Origin: Scleroderma bovista
Lineage: Eukaryota; Basidiomycota; Agaricomycetes; Boletales; Sclerodermataceae
Length of the DNA: 32,497 nt
NCBI GenBank assembly: GCA_037178675.1
Contig: JAYMGJ010000601.1
Location: forward strand, 1-32,497
Reading direction: 5' to 3'
In this document: positions 1-10,639 of the stretch, in pieces
Numbering within the stretch: position 1 is the first letter of the stretch
How the letters are laid out: each line of letters starts with the position of its first letter
Position numbers and translations under genes: made by a program
The notes under the pieces: model-generated
Database searches by the model: none
The model's input: the letters and a program-made list of their open reading frames with translations, nothing else
What the model was told of the DNA's origin: nothing

Positions 1-183
1 TTTGCGACGGAGATTGGCTGAGACCGGGAGACAAAGGCTCCCTCTTTGCCACCGAGAAAGCAGTGTAAAGTGTCACGGGTGCTCCTTTTGGATGCAAGGC
101 GTTCCTCGTCCGGGATGTTGGAGGAAAAGGACAATAAGAGCATTCCAATGTGACCTCCCTTGGAAACATGGGCAGTGGATGTG

Positions 184-316
184 GCGCATTTAGTGTAGGA
201 ATAAGATTCAAGAATGGTTCAGAAGCAATATATGAGAGTATAGGCTCCACAGTGACAAGACTCACAAGGTCAGGTCAGACCGCTTTCGTTGTCCCCACGA
301 CACTCGGAGTCAAGGA
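184..316 (+). pseudogene. Relic 3' end of an MFS transporter copy
   Basis: The stretch starts with codons for A-H-L-V and a TAG stop. It continues with flanking sequence that closely matches the 3' end and downstream flank of the MFS gene ending at 3020 (compare 3006-3127). Both places share a run ending in a GTTGTCCCCACGACACTCGG motif. Nothing upstream of 184 resembles the rest of an MFS gene, so only the last few codons and the 3' flank remain. This implies a further tandem MFS copy once lay here and was truncated. The relation to 3006-3127 is seen directly; the deletion history is inferred. Confidence 0.7.
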
Positions 317-349
317 ATCTTCTTATGACTGTGATGCTCTGACAAACAA

Positions 350-480
350 CGGTAGAGAAATTTTACTAGCATGGTCAACAATCAGGCTCTTCAACCACGA
401 TTTCGACATCAAGGCCTTCCAGAACTACTAGCAGAGAACGACAGGCGAATGAGGTCACATTGGAGGAATGGAGACACACT
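350..480 (+). pseudogene. Relic C-terminal tail of a Pif1/Helitron-type helicase
   Basis: The + frame encodes STIRLFNHDFDIKAFQNY. This matches the end of Pif1-like helicases common in Agaricomycete genomes, often from Helitrons (family pattern ETIRLLRDFDDKLF), and the relic tail at 7350-7412 (STIQVLRDFDAKVFQ). A neighbouring frame continues with residues like L-A-E-N-D-R-R-M, as expected for the charged tail, so a frameshift is present. The ATPase motifs are missing. It sits directly behind the MFS relic, so mobile-element capture or insertion may have caused that truncation. Confidence 0.5.
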
Positions 481-484
481 GTAT

Positions 485-1150
485 GCGATATGAGAACAGT
501 CCAGGTTACCATGATTACAGGGGTAAGGAGCTGTCAATATCTAACATATAGTACATGTACGTGTCTAAATGAATACTAGGATCTGAACACGAGGGTAGTC
601 ACCGATTGCCACGGTCTTAAAGAAGGCGGACGTCCATGTCCTGGGAAGGGTTGAGGGGAGTTGATGATCCAGTGCGTCGAGACACTTGTTGTCGGAATAT
701 GTGACGTACGATCGAAGTGTACACGCGTAGTACACGAGGTACACAGACTACCTACAAGCCTGCGTACTCCGCAGCGTCCAGTTTGAATCGAAGCCGTCTG
801 GTCGACGACGCCCGGATCCCCATCGTCGCGTTTCCGACAACACTTATCCAGATTGGATCGTTCGTCAAGGTACTGTTCTTGCCTCTGTGAGTCGGTCATG
901 ATTAGTGCCATGTACCGTTCGAATTGATCTGTGCGCTGAAGTGCTGCAGACTTTGGGGGACCGGGGACCAGAGAGATCTACTATGTAGTGCGTGCGGAGA
1001 AAGAGAGCATTTGTTTGGCTTGGTTGTCAAGATGAGATAGGGGAACGGATTTGGGGTTGATTGCAGCAGTCGGCGACCTTGCAAGCAAGGTATGTAACCA
1101 AGCAAGGAAATATCCCACCCATAAACCGAGGTAAACCAAAAACGAGGGCG
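485..1150. other. No recognisable gene
   Basis: Short open frames exist on both strands, for example 111 codons on the minus strand at 576-911. Their composition and lack of motifs give no support for a real gene. The last ~100 bases presumably hold the promoter of the MFS gene at 1254, but no clear TATA box was seen. Confidence 0.4.
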
Positions 1151-1253
1151 AACACAGCAGCGAACAGTCTAACGTTTTGGATCTAGCCGAAAAACCCAGT
1201 TGATAACCGTAACATGTCTTTCGCTTCCCCCGACGACTGGTACATCTTCAACT

Positions 1254-3020
1254 ATGGGTCCTCAGGATGCGCGCGAAGACACGCCGCTCCTAATGGCTTG
1301 CCATGGCACCTCGCAAGAATGTCCCAAACCAACAGCAACGCCCCTTCCCTGGCGGCAGTTGTCCATCCTGCTGCTCCTGCATCTGGCAGAACCTGTAACA
1401 TCGCAGGTGATAGCGCCCTTCCTTCCCCAGGTACGTCCGACACGGAAACCGCTTATTAGTTAATAGATCGAGTCTGCCCTTCCAGCTAATACGTGATATC
1501 GGTGTTACCCATGGCGATGACTCGCAGGTAGGATACTACGTCGGTCTCGTGGTCAGTCCAATATTACCGGTCCATGAAATATTGGATCTAAAAGGTTTTT
1601 AAAAGCATTCTTTATTCTATATTTCACAAGCATGTACCGTTTTCTACTGGAGTCGGGCGTCAGACCACATTGGACGCAAGCCAATCGTCCTTATCGGAGC
1701 TGCTGGTATCTCGATGACAATGTATGGTGTTGGCTTATCGCGGACATTCTGGGGCCTTGCATTAAGGTTCTTTTCATGACCGCGAGTGAGACTGTCAAAC
1801 TAATCGGCTATGTGAAGTCGCTGTCTCTGCGGGGCCCTCAACGGTAATATCGGAATAATAAAAAGCATGATACCGGAGATTACGGACTCCACAAATATCG
1901 CACGCGCATTTAGCTTTGTCCCCATTACTTGGTTTCTTGGTGCTACTATCGGGTTCGTGTTCTATCATCTGTGAGCAGTGTAGTCTAACTTTGAGAAGGC
2001 CGCTCATTGGTGGATCACTAGAACGACCCACAGAGAAATTCCCTGCAGTATTCGGGAACTTCTTCTTTCTCAAGGAATACCCCTACTTTCTTCCGTGCTT
2101 CGTATCGGCAACTTTTGCAGCAATATGCTGGTTCATTGTCGCTTTATTCCTCAAGGAGGTTCGCATTTTCTTCGTCGAGACGCAACCCGACTGATCTTCT
2201 TTTCAGACAGTCAAAGCGCAGATGTCTCCAACGGAGTATTTCCTTGGTCGTTGGCGCAAGTCTCAAGCTTCCTGCGAAGATTCACCCACAGTAGCTGAAG
2301 ATGGCGTCATTATCTACAGTCGCGAAAATCCATTGTCCTTTCGTGAACTCCTTACTGCACCTGTACTGATCGCTACAGGCTGTTTTGCGTCGTTCGCCAT
2401 TCTTGACATTTCTTTCCGCACCATGTTCCCTGTATACCTCGCGACTCCAATGGAAATGGGTGGACTGGGACTTGACCCTCCTGTCATGGGCACCATCCTG
2501 GCAGCAATGGGTATATCTACTACCGTCTTCCAGCTTCTTCTCTTCTCCCCATTGCACAATCGCCTAGGTGGAAAGAACCTCTTTCTCACAGCAATGTCAC
2601 TGTTTTTCCCAATAGCCGCGCTTTTTCCTATTGCGAGTCGTGTTGGCCAAAAGCATGGGTTGAACAATTTTGTCTGGCTGCTACTTTTGTCCTCTTTCGC
2701 AAATTCTGCACTTAGTAAGCTATCTAACAGTCTTCCATGCTTGGTTCGAGTGATTGAATCACGTCTTCCGTGCAGGCGTCTCGCTTGTGTATGTTAATTC
2801 GGCTGCTCCGAACCACGCTTCTATTGGTGCCACGACTGGTTTCGCACAAATGATAGTGTCTTGCGTGCGTGCGATTGGCCCATCAGCCATTAATTCAGCA
2901 TTTGCGTTGGGTATCCAAATGCATGTCATGGGGGGTCACTTTGCATACTGGATGATGGCAGGGATGGCAACCATCTCTTTGGTCATTGGGGCTGCTCTGC
3001 CGAAAGCGCATTTAGTGTAG
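1254..3020 (+). CDS. MFS transporter, DHA1/ZIFL-like (tandem copy 1)
   Basis: Predicted proton-coupled efflux pump of the major facilitator superfamily in a cellular membrane; the substrate cannot be told. Seven exons close into one frame of 483 aa: 1254-1430, 1486-1551, 1606-1766, 1818-1952, 1999-2158, 2207-2714, 2776-3020, with introns of 47-61 nt. Family marks in order are: N-terminal LPWRQLSILLLL opening TM1, then LAEPVTSQVIAPFLPQ; the cytoplasmic loop 2-3 motif SDHIGRKP; the antiporter motif GATIGPLIGG, which spans intron 4; an acidic, Ser-rich central loop; and a second six-helix half ending ...ALPKAHLV. Compared with copy 2 (3192) and copy 3 (13274), five codons are missing inside a transmembrane helix near 2686 (VWLLL then LSSFAN), which may weaken the protein. 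The start is the first in-frame ATG; an out-of-frame ATG lies at 1214. Exon layout is identical to the other two copies. Confidence 0.88.
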
Positions 3021-3191
3021 GAACAAGATTTGAGAATGATTATATGATTGAATTTTGAGTACTTATAGGCTCTACCCGTGACAAGTCAGGGACCGCTTTC
3101 GTTGTCCCCACGACACTCGGAGCTACTCGGAGTCAGTTGATGACTGTAACATGGCTTCTACTTTCCCTGATGCACTGGCTCTCCTTCAACA

Positions 3192-4978
3192 ATGGATCCT
3201 CAGGATGCACACGAAGACACTCCTCTCCTAATAGCTCGCCATGGCACCTCGCAAGAATGCCAAAAACCAACAACAACGCCCCTTCCCTGGCGGCAGTTGT
3301 CCATTCTGCTGCTGCTACATTTGGCAGAAGCTATAACATCGCAGGTGATAGCGCCCTTCCTTCCTCAGGTGCGTTACCCGACACAGAAACTGCTTATCAG
3401 TTAATAGGCTGAGTCTGCCCTTCCAGCTAATACGTGATATCGGTGTTACCCATGGCGATGACTCCCAGGTGGGATACTATGTCGGTTTGGTGGTCAGTCC
3501 AATATTACCAGTTCATGGAATATTGGATCTAAAAGGGTCTTAAAGCATTCTTTATTCTATATTTCACAAGCATGTACTGTTTTCTACTGGAGTCGGGCGT
3601 CAGACCACATTGGACGCAAGCCAATCGTCCTTATCGGAGTTGCTGGTATCTCGATGACGATGTACGGCGTTGGGTTATCACGGACATTCTGGAGCCTTGC
3701 ATTAAGGTTCTTTTCACGATGGTCGGCGGGACTAACAAACTAATTGGCTATATGAAGTCGTTGTCTCTGTGGAGCCCTCAACGGTAATATCGGAGTCATC
3801 AAAAGCATGATACCGGAAATTACGGACTCCACAAATATCGCACGTGCATTTAGCTTTGTCCCCATTACATGGTTTATTGGTGGCACTATTGGGTTCGTGT
3901 TCTATCTTATGTGAGATACTCTGTAGTCTAACTTTGAGAAGGCCACTTATTGGTGGATCATTAGAACGACCCACAGAGAAATTTCCTGTGATATTTGGGA
4001 ACTTCCCCTTTTTCAAGGAATACCCTTACCTTCTTCCGTGCTTCGTATCGGCAACTTACGCAACAATATGCTGGTTCATTGTCGCTTTATTCCTCAAGGA
4101 GGTTCGCACAATCTTCATCGAGGTGCAACTTCTCAACTAATCTTCTTTTCAGACAATCAATGCGCAGATATCTCCAGCGGAGTATTTCCTTGGTCGTTGG
4201 CGCAAGTCTCAAGCTTCCTGTGAAGATTCACCCGCAGTAGCTGAAGATGGTGCCATTATTGCAGATCGCGAAGATCCGTTGTCCTTTCGTGAACTCCTTA
4301 CTACTGTGCCCGTACTGATGGCTACAGGAAGTTATGCATCGTTCGCCGTTCTTGAGATTTCTTTCCGCACCATGTTCCCTGTATATCTCGCAACTCCATT
4401 GGAAATGGGCGGACTTGGACTTGACCCTCCTGTTATGGGGATCATCCTGGCAGCAGTGGGTATATCTACTACCGTCTTCCAGCTTCTTCTCTTCTCCCCA
4501 TTGTACAATCGCCTAGGTGGAAAGAACCTCTTTCTCATGGCAGTGTCATCATTCTTCCCAATAGCCTCACTTTTTCCTATTGCGAGCCGTGTTGGCCAAA
4601 TGCATGGGTTGAACAATTTTGTCTGGCTGCTTCTCGCCTTTCAGATACTTTTATTCTCCTTTGCAAATTTTTCGCTTAGTAAGTCATCTCATAGTCTTCT
4701 ATGCTCGAGCAATGAATCATGTCTTCCATACAGGCGTCGCATTCGTGTATGTTAATTCCGCTGCTCCGAACCGCGCTTCCATTGGTGCAACGACTGGTTT
4801 CGCACAAATGGTAGTGTCTGTTGTGCGTGCGATTGGCCCATCGACCATTAATTCAGCTTTTGCGTTGGGTATCCAAAAACATGTCATGGGGGGCCACTTC
4901 GCATATTGGATGATGGCAGTGATGACAGCCATCTCTTTGGTCATCGGGGCCGCCCTACCGAAAAGGCCGTCGAATTAA
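3192..4978 (+). CDS. MFS transporter, DHA1/ZIFL-like (tandem copy 2)
   Basis: Close paralogue of the upstream MFS gene, starting only 171 bp after its stop. Seven exons give 489 aa: 3192-3368, 3427-3492, 3546-3706, 3758-3892, 3942-4101, 4153-4678, 4734-4978; every splice junction falls at the same codon and phase as in copy 1. It keeps SDHIGRKP, GGTIGPLIGG and the full helix (VWLLLAFQILLFSFAN) that is shortened in copy 1, so this is probably the fully functional member. The C-terminus is ALPKRPSN. The 5' flank is also duplicated: 3133-3191 resembles 1197-1253. The likely role is drug or metabolite export by H+ antiport, inferred from family. It is convergent with the P450 gene, 281 bp away. 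A single transcript with copy 1 is not expected in a fungus. Confidence 0.9.
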
Positions 4979-5047
4979 GATGCAGTAGGAACTTTGCATT
5001 CTTAATGGTGTTTCACTCATCCTAGCCTGGCGGTTCAATGATTGTAA

Positions 5048-5090
5048 AACACCTCGACTCAGGTCCTCCATCTTGGAGGTCCGGGGTGTT
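5048..5090. terminator. Hairpin between convergent MFS and P450 genes
   Basis: Inverted repeat: AACACC pairs with GGTGTT as the outer stem, and GG-T-CCTCC pairs with GGAGG-T-CC around an ATCTT loop as the inner stem, with one T-T mismatch. It lies in the 281-bp gap between two convergent stop codons. A role in 3'-end formation for either gene is possible but only inferred from position. Confidence 0.3.
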
Positions 5091-5259
5091 AGTTAGTTTG
5101 GTGTCAGAGTAATCTTCAATGGAATTGAATAGAGTTGGGTTCATGTGGAGTGTCATGATGCATTTACATATCACTCGCCAGCAGCGTCATGCTAGCGTAA
5201 CTTAATTACAAGCATACCTAAGCAAGTAATGTGCGGTAAGCCCCAGGTATAAAATCCAT

Positions 5260-8200
5260 TCAGCACTGGATATCCTGTTGAATGAGTTCCAGGGCCTTGG
5301 CAGATCGAGGGAGGATCGAGCATTTGAAAAGCTCTGGGTGGCTATAAAAATAACAGTCAGTTCCCTGAACCGAAAGCGACTATAGTCGGTGTCGACAGCA
5401 AGGTTCATACCTGACTCCTATGGATGAAACATCTACTTGTGGCGTGATCTCGACATCACCCTTAACAGCTTTCGTGATGTTAAAAACAGCCAATGTCATC
5501 GCAGTCAGCAGCCACACCGATGCGTCAGCAAGCTGTAAACCTGACATCCAAAGTGGTATTCAAACTAATATCATGGCCCGGGATGCACCAACCTGGACAG
5601 ATACTGAACAGAAATGAGTATAGTACATGGTATTAGTTTCACATCTGACTGACCGTCGACCGAAGCCAAAGCAGACGGTGCGGGGATCCTGTTCGGGTTG
5701 CTTACCATGGTGCACGAGGAAGTGCTCTGGGCGAAACTCTGCTGGCCCAGTGTACGAAAGGGGATCATTGAGCATGGCCCTATTGCGAGGAAGTAAACAG
5801 TGTGATATTCAGTTTTCGGAGGAAGTGATACCATAAGTTCGTTATGATTAAACTACCCTGAGGAATGTAATAGCCATCGTGGATGTCATCTTCAGAGGTG
5901 CAGTGTGGAACACCTATTTTGGTGTAAGAGTACACATCCCCAATAACATAAAGAGCTTACCTAGAGGGATGACAGTATGCCAACGATGGATTTCCTTCAC
6001 GAGAGCTTCCATATAAGGGAGGTATTGACGGTCTGAAAGTGTTGGAAGACGTTCAGGCCCAATGATAGCATCGAGTTCGGCTTGAGCTTTCTTTTGCACC
6101 TCCGGGAAAAGGATCATAGCCAAAAACATGGAGTGCAGAGCAGCAACGGACTGATAGAATAACGGTTAGCACCGGCGGACTACTACTGCCGTGATGCACT
6201 TACAGTGTCTGCACCACCTGCAAACCAGTGGTAAACAGGCTAATCTAGAAACATCAGTGCTTGCTTACCACCAAAGAAAGAAGATGCAGACCACTTGATA
6301 GAAATCATTTCCTCCTCACTCAGGTTCGACATGCGACCTTCTAGTAAGACTGAAGTATAGGACTTCAGCGCCATACCAGCTTCCTAACACAAAATAAGTA
6401 CTGAATAATGTCCATAATTATGAATGGGATACCATCTGGCTCTTGACAAAGTTGTATGGCACGTCGGTCACTTGGTCTATAACTGCCTTCCATTCACGCG
6501 CCTGCCTCTGGAATCCGGCACCAGGGACCCACTCCGGGACGTACTTGACTACAAGAGAAGTCACTTCAGATACATAGTATTCCATGAATGCACGTACGTA
6601 TTGGGATGGAATCGACTAGGAAGGCTCCAGGCGCAGAAGCCTTTGAAAAAATAATCGCAGCTTCACGTACTCGAAATGCCGCCTGCGTCGGCAGAACCCT
6701 TGCTTGCTGCATGCAATTTGGACTGCTTAAATTGATTACCTGATGGCTATCAGATGCATAGCACTAGTAACTAGTATATAGTATTGATCTCTTCATCTGT
6801 TATGCAGAAGACACCATCCAAGGGCATGCCACTGGCCACATGATTGTCAAACAAGAAGTCCAAGCAAGAATGATTGCTAGCCATGGTGGAACTAGCAATA
6901 GGCATGAAGGTGATAGTGACTACAAATGTAGAGACAGACCAGGATATTACCAACAGCACACATGGAACCATCATGGACATAATACTGCACCCTGACAAAA
7001 CATACTCAAAGGAGGAATGAGACATGGTCTTGAAGAATGTACCATTATACCTCTTGGTGAAGCTAGAGCACATGCAACTGCAAGCCAAACCATTAAAAGG
7101 TCTAGAGGCAGTTGTCATATTCATTGAACTTGTTACCAAGTCTATGCAAGTCTGGGTTGTCAAGAATGATGGAAACCAACCACAGCAAATGGTCAAATGG
7201 CATCAATTTCTGATTACAGCAGCATATGCATTCACAGACTATCAATCACAAGGTTGAACAATCCCATACATTGTAATGGATATAGCAACACACCACCTAC
7301 AGGGGGCCTTAGCCTGTTCAACCTCTATGTTGCACTCTCACACAGTTCAGGGAAATCAACCATACAAGTGCTGAGGGATTTCGATGCCAAAGTATTCCAA
7401 GCTATCACATAGCTTGCAACTACTACTTGCCAAAGATGATTCATTAAAAAAAACTCGACATGGAGACGAAAGAGCAATGGGAAAGAAATGGAAGAGGGCG
7501 GCAGCGAAACTGAAGGGAAGGAGACTTGGTAAGGACGAGATCGAGAGATAGAGAGGTGCCAAACAAGGCGATTACTAATAGGACACAAGGGCGAATTTTA
7601 TATTTCTCACGCTCGTCCAGAAAAGGGAACGTTTTCCAAACCGGCAGGTTCTCACGATTTAACGAACTCCCAGAACCCTTGCTCTGCAAGCAAGGGAACA
7701 AGATTAATGAGGGAGTCATTCTCTTGATTGACTTGGTAACCATATGCAATTCGCATAACTATAGCACCGACAGTCCTGCACCCGCTACATTTAACGGGTC
7801 TCGGGCAGTTACAGGGAATGCTCACGCACATTCGGATGTGATCAGCCAGTCGTTCAGGATCAGCAAGTACACGCTTCAGAAACGTGTGAATTTCCATTGA
7901 CTCAAAATCACTGAATTCCTCTACGGCTGCACGGGTTCCAATTATAGGATGGAAATGTTTGCGAGTTTCGCGGAAAGTATCGCCATATGAAAGGAGGGCT
8001 AAGCTATGTTTGCAGCCAACAAGGTCGCCGACAAATGGAAGAATAGGTCTGTCAGAATACTTGATGCTCTTCTTGTCGAGCATCTCGACAGCGGCCTTGC
8101 TAGAATTAAGAATGACGAGGTGTTGGCCGAATACCTGGACATGAATGATGTCCCCTGCCAGAGGCTATGAGCCCCTCTCCGTACAGAAGTTTCAATCAGG

Positions 8201-8419
8201 CATAGTGCCAAGGAGCGCCGTACCAAACCTTTTACCCCACTCAGCATAGGTAAGCCATGGTCTCTCTTTGGGTAAATCGAACAGGTTTCCGAGAATAGGA
8301 AGTGGGGTAGGACCTGGGGGAAGGGGAGCCGGGTTTCGCTTGAAGACGGTGCGCTGGACGAGATATACAGCAATGCCAGTAATAGACGCCCCCAGCAGCC
8401 ATGTCATAGAGGTGGTCAT
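5260..8419 (-). CDS. Cytochrome P450 split by a ~1-kb insertion
   Basis: Haem monooxygenase of a fungal class (CYP5144-like by eye). N-terminal half: exons 8419-8224, 8154-7830, 7775-7656, with a membrane anchor, the proline hinge PLPPGPTPLPILG and YSDRP. C-terminal half: 6698-6598, 6548-6433, 6383-6269, 6217-6204, 6150-5961, 5913-5832, 5779-5654, 5603-5593, 5540-5411, 5341-5260. It holds SAPGAFLVD, YVPEWVPGAGF, I-helix GGADT, ExxR as EIHR, FRPEHF and haem loop FGFGRRICPG, whose Cys codon sits in an 11-nt exon. Between the halves lie ~960 bp with a helicase relic. If GTGAGA at 7655 is spliced to an AG ending at 6699, the frame closes to 535 aa, but about 20 residues around FVKS/FSKAS then look redundant. 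It is therefore either a gene with an enlarged intron, a pseudogene, or two fused paralogue pieces. Start chosen at 8419 because the anchor begins there. Confidence 0.75.
6692..6703 (+). repeat. 12-bp direct repeat, left copy, flanking the P450 insertion
   Basis: CAGAACCCTTGC occurs here and again at 7671-7682, one at each edge of the non-P450 segment in the P450 gene. It could be a target-site duplication or microhomology used in a rearrangement. Joining the halves across one copy does not restore the P450 frame, which argues against a simple clean insertion. Confidence 0.45.
6885..7490 (+). pseudogene. Relic of a Pif1/Helitron-type helicase C-terminus inside the P450 locus
   Basis: Antisense to the P450. 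Conceptual + translation gives, in order: IGMKVIVTTNVETD, ITNSTHGTIMDIILHPD, LYLLVKLEHMQLQ, WHQFLITAAYAFTDYQSQG, then after a stop and frame change TIPYIVMDIAT, GGLSLFNLYVALSHSSGK and VLRDFDAKVFQ, and LDMETKEQWERN as the charged tail. These correspond to the last ~200 residues of Pif1-like helicases, including the GMKVMVTxNVxTD block, the AYAFTDYRSQG motif and the final LYVALSRSxGR motif. At least two stops and one frameshift show it is dead. No Walker A/B motifs are present, so only the 3' part was copied. Confidence 0.75.
7671..7682 (+). repeat. 12-bp direct repeat, right copy, flanking the P450 insertion
   Basis: Identical to 6692-6703. It lies within the last part of the N-terminal P450 half (codons for E-Q-G-F-W), 15 bases from the GTGAGA donor-like site. 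Confidence 0.45.
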
Positions 8420-8639
8420 GAGGCACAAGCAACGGTCGAGATGGAAGAGAAAAGACGCGCAGTGTGCTATGTAGCCTTCCCCGGAGTGCACGGCACCATT
8501 ACGGCACACGTTTATCGCTCCGTTAGATGCAGTACTTGTTATGGAATCGATGAGAGAGGAAACGCAGTCAGGGACCCCTTCGGAAGCTCTCTCGCCGAAG
8601 ATGCTCCCCACAGGGGTTGCGCTTAACGACGTGTCGTCT

Positions 8640-10590
8640 GTTCATATCTCACATCAGAGATTTACGTAGCTGAGTCTAGCTACGAAATTTCACTTCATGT
8701 TGGAGAAGAGGATTTGACGTCTCACAGTTGGACAACAGGTTATTAGCTAGACATATGACAATACTGGAAGCACTTTTTTGATATCGAGACAGACTCGATG
8801 GTGGCTTGGTCGTCGTTGCCGGCACGCTAGCTCCATGCACGTTGAAAGGCGGAGACAAAGTGACAATACCAGAACCGACAAAGATGGAACCAAATACACA
8901 TGAGGGCAGACGAAACGAGGCAATTGAGATGGGTGCGGGCACCCCCTGGGCTCATATTTGCATAAAACTTTCTTTCTGGATCTGACGAAAGTTCCATGCA
9001 AAATATTCTGCTATAGGGGAATAAGTAAATCTCGCACCGTCGATTGAATCGAACTGTGACATAACTTACAGGAGGAGATCTACTAATTTGGACCAACGAG
9101 GCGCTTTCCTTCCGAAGGGACTACGAGTGTACCTAGCACTCAAGGCCGAACCGTCAAGTCGATGTTCTTACGCGATTCTTGGCCAACATCTTCATGGTCT
9201 CAATTCGGCGAGGTTCATCGCGCAATACGAGGACCTACCAACCACACTTCGCTCTGTTTCTCTCGACTTCCAAAACTTTATTCTCGATCGCCATCCCAGG
9301 GCTTGATATCCCAGCTAGAATGTCCCGTGATGTTATGCTGCCTTCTGCGAACTCAGTTTTAATGCGTTTTCAGGACACTTAGACTTCTGCAAACCAGTCA
9401 AGCTCTCACAAGTTACATCCGAAGAGCACCTTATACCAAGCTGTCGATCTTGTGTGTGCTAAACGCTCACTTCGTTCCACATCCGACGACCTACCTTTGC
9501 CATAGATGGGCACACCGGTCGCTAGGAAAGGACAGGATCATCAGCTGCGAGTGGCATAGTTGATTTGTGCTGGAAAATAGTCACGAAAGATGTGGCCATG
9601 CTCACAACAGAGCGTGACCTGGCGATCAAACCTCCAATCCAAACATTACTATCCAGTCCTGACACAGAGATGAGCGTAACTGAAGCACTGAGGGCAATGG
9701 CCAACTGGGAAGTGCAGCACGTATGTCAGTTAAGACATCAGTATGAGTCAGCATATGAATGTGATTCTCACGACGAGACATGCGCACACGCCAATGGTGA
9801 ATAGCGGAGCACTGCTCGGCGTAGATGCATTCTTCTCCACGTCAAAATGGCTGGTATGCCTTGCTCTGTTGACGAAAAGGCGGGGGAATCTGACGCATAG
9901 TATACCGATGACGATCTCTAGCAGTGTGGGCAGGATTGTGGTGTGCTTTTCCGTGTGCATATAACTGGTATTGCGGAATGGGAGCCTTTGGAACCTGATG
10001 TAAACTTGGTATCAGTGTGTTGGGTGTACAAGGTAAGCATGTAGGACTCTCCCGCATTGCATGTACGAGATAACCCACCGACTCTTAATAATATTCTCGC
10101 GACCATGCGCGTATAGGAAAGGCTAGATCCCTGACTAGATCTGTGGTCGAGCCTCAGCCATGAAATGACAATGCCGAATGAAACCACACCATCATAAGCA
10201 GCCGAGTCAGTTCCTGACATTCATCGTGGCTAAACGGAGGTTGGGCTGGAGAATCGAACGGTAACCTGGGTATAAGGACGACAGTAGGGTGCTTCTCGTC
10301 GTAAGACCTGTACTTATATTCATCGGGGAGCCCTGTACACTGAGGAGAACAGATGATCACCCTGTAGAATAAATAGGTGCATGGATAGAGCCTTCAACTC
10401 CCTGGGAATGTCGTGATTGTAAACGAGCTCCACCCACCTGACATTTCAAGGCTAGATGGTCCACCAAGGCTAGCGTACGCTTGAATGTTGGTCAACGCCT
10501 CACCGTCGGCGAGTTAATGAGATCTCGCAAAAGCATCCACCTGGAAGCACGCTTATGAACAGACCTGCACAATTTCAGGATGCATAGAGC
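8640..10590. other. Gene-poor stretch, nothing recognised
   Basis: Only short open frames are present, for example 72 codons at 9088 (+), 79 codons at 9565 (+) and 100 codons at 9918-10220 (-). None shows a domain, signal peptide or convincing exon chain. The first ~200 bases should contain the P450 promoter. No repeats with clear ends were noticed. Confidence 0.4.
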
Positions 10591-10639
10591 CTCATGAATT
10601 CTGATAAGCTTCAATATTGATACCTGGGTATACAACTTT

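Noticed and set aside
1953..2000. Intron 4 of MFS copy 1 starting at the GTGAGC (1971) instead of GTTCGT
   Set aside because: That would leave a 28-nt intron and break the conserved G-P-L-I-G-G antiporter motif; GTTCGT gives 46-52 nt introns and the motif in all three copies.
6771..7196. 141-codon minus-strand frame in the P450 interruption
   Set aside because: It is the reverse complement of the helicase relic, whose + strand translation matches a known family; the minus frame has no motif.
7999..8373. 124-codon minus-strand frame at the 5' end of the P450
   Set aside because: Out of frame with the P450 exons and crosses their introns; the P450 frame explains the sequence better.
8827..9096. 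Minus-strand frame with PGGARTHLN, a pattern often produced by translating antisense tRNA genes
   Set aside because: No acceptor stem, anticodon loop or GTTCGAATCC-type T arm could be folded here on either strand.
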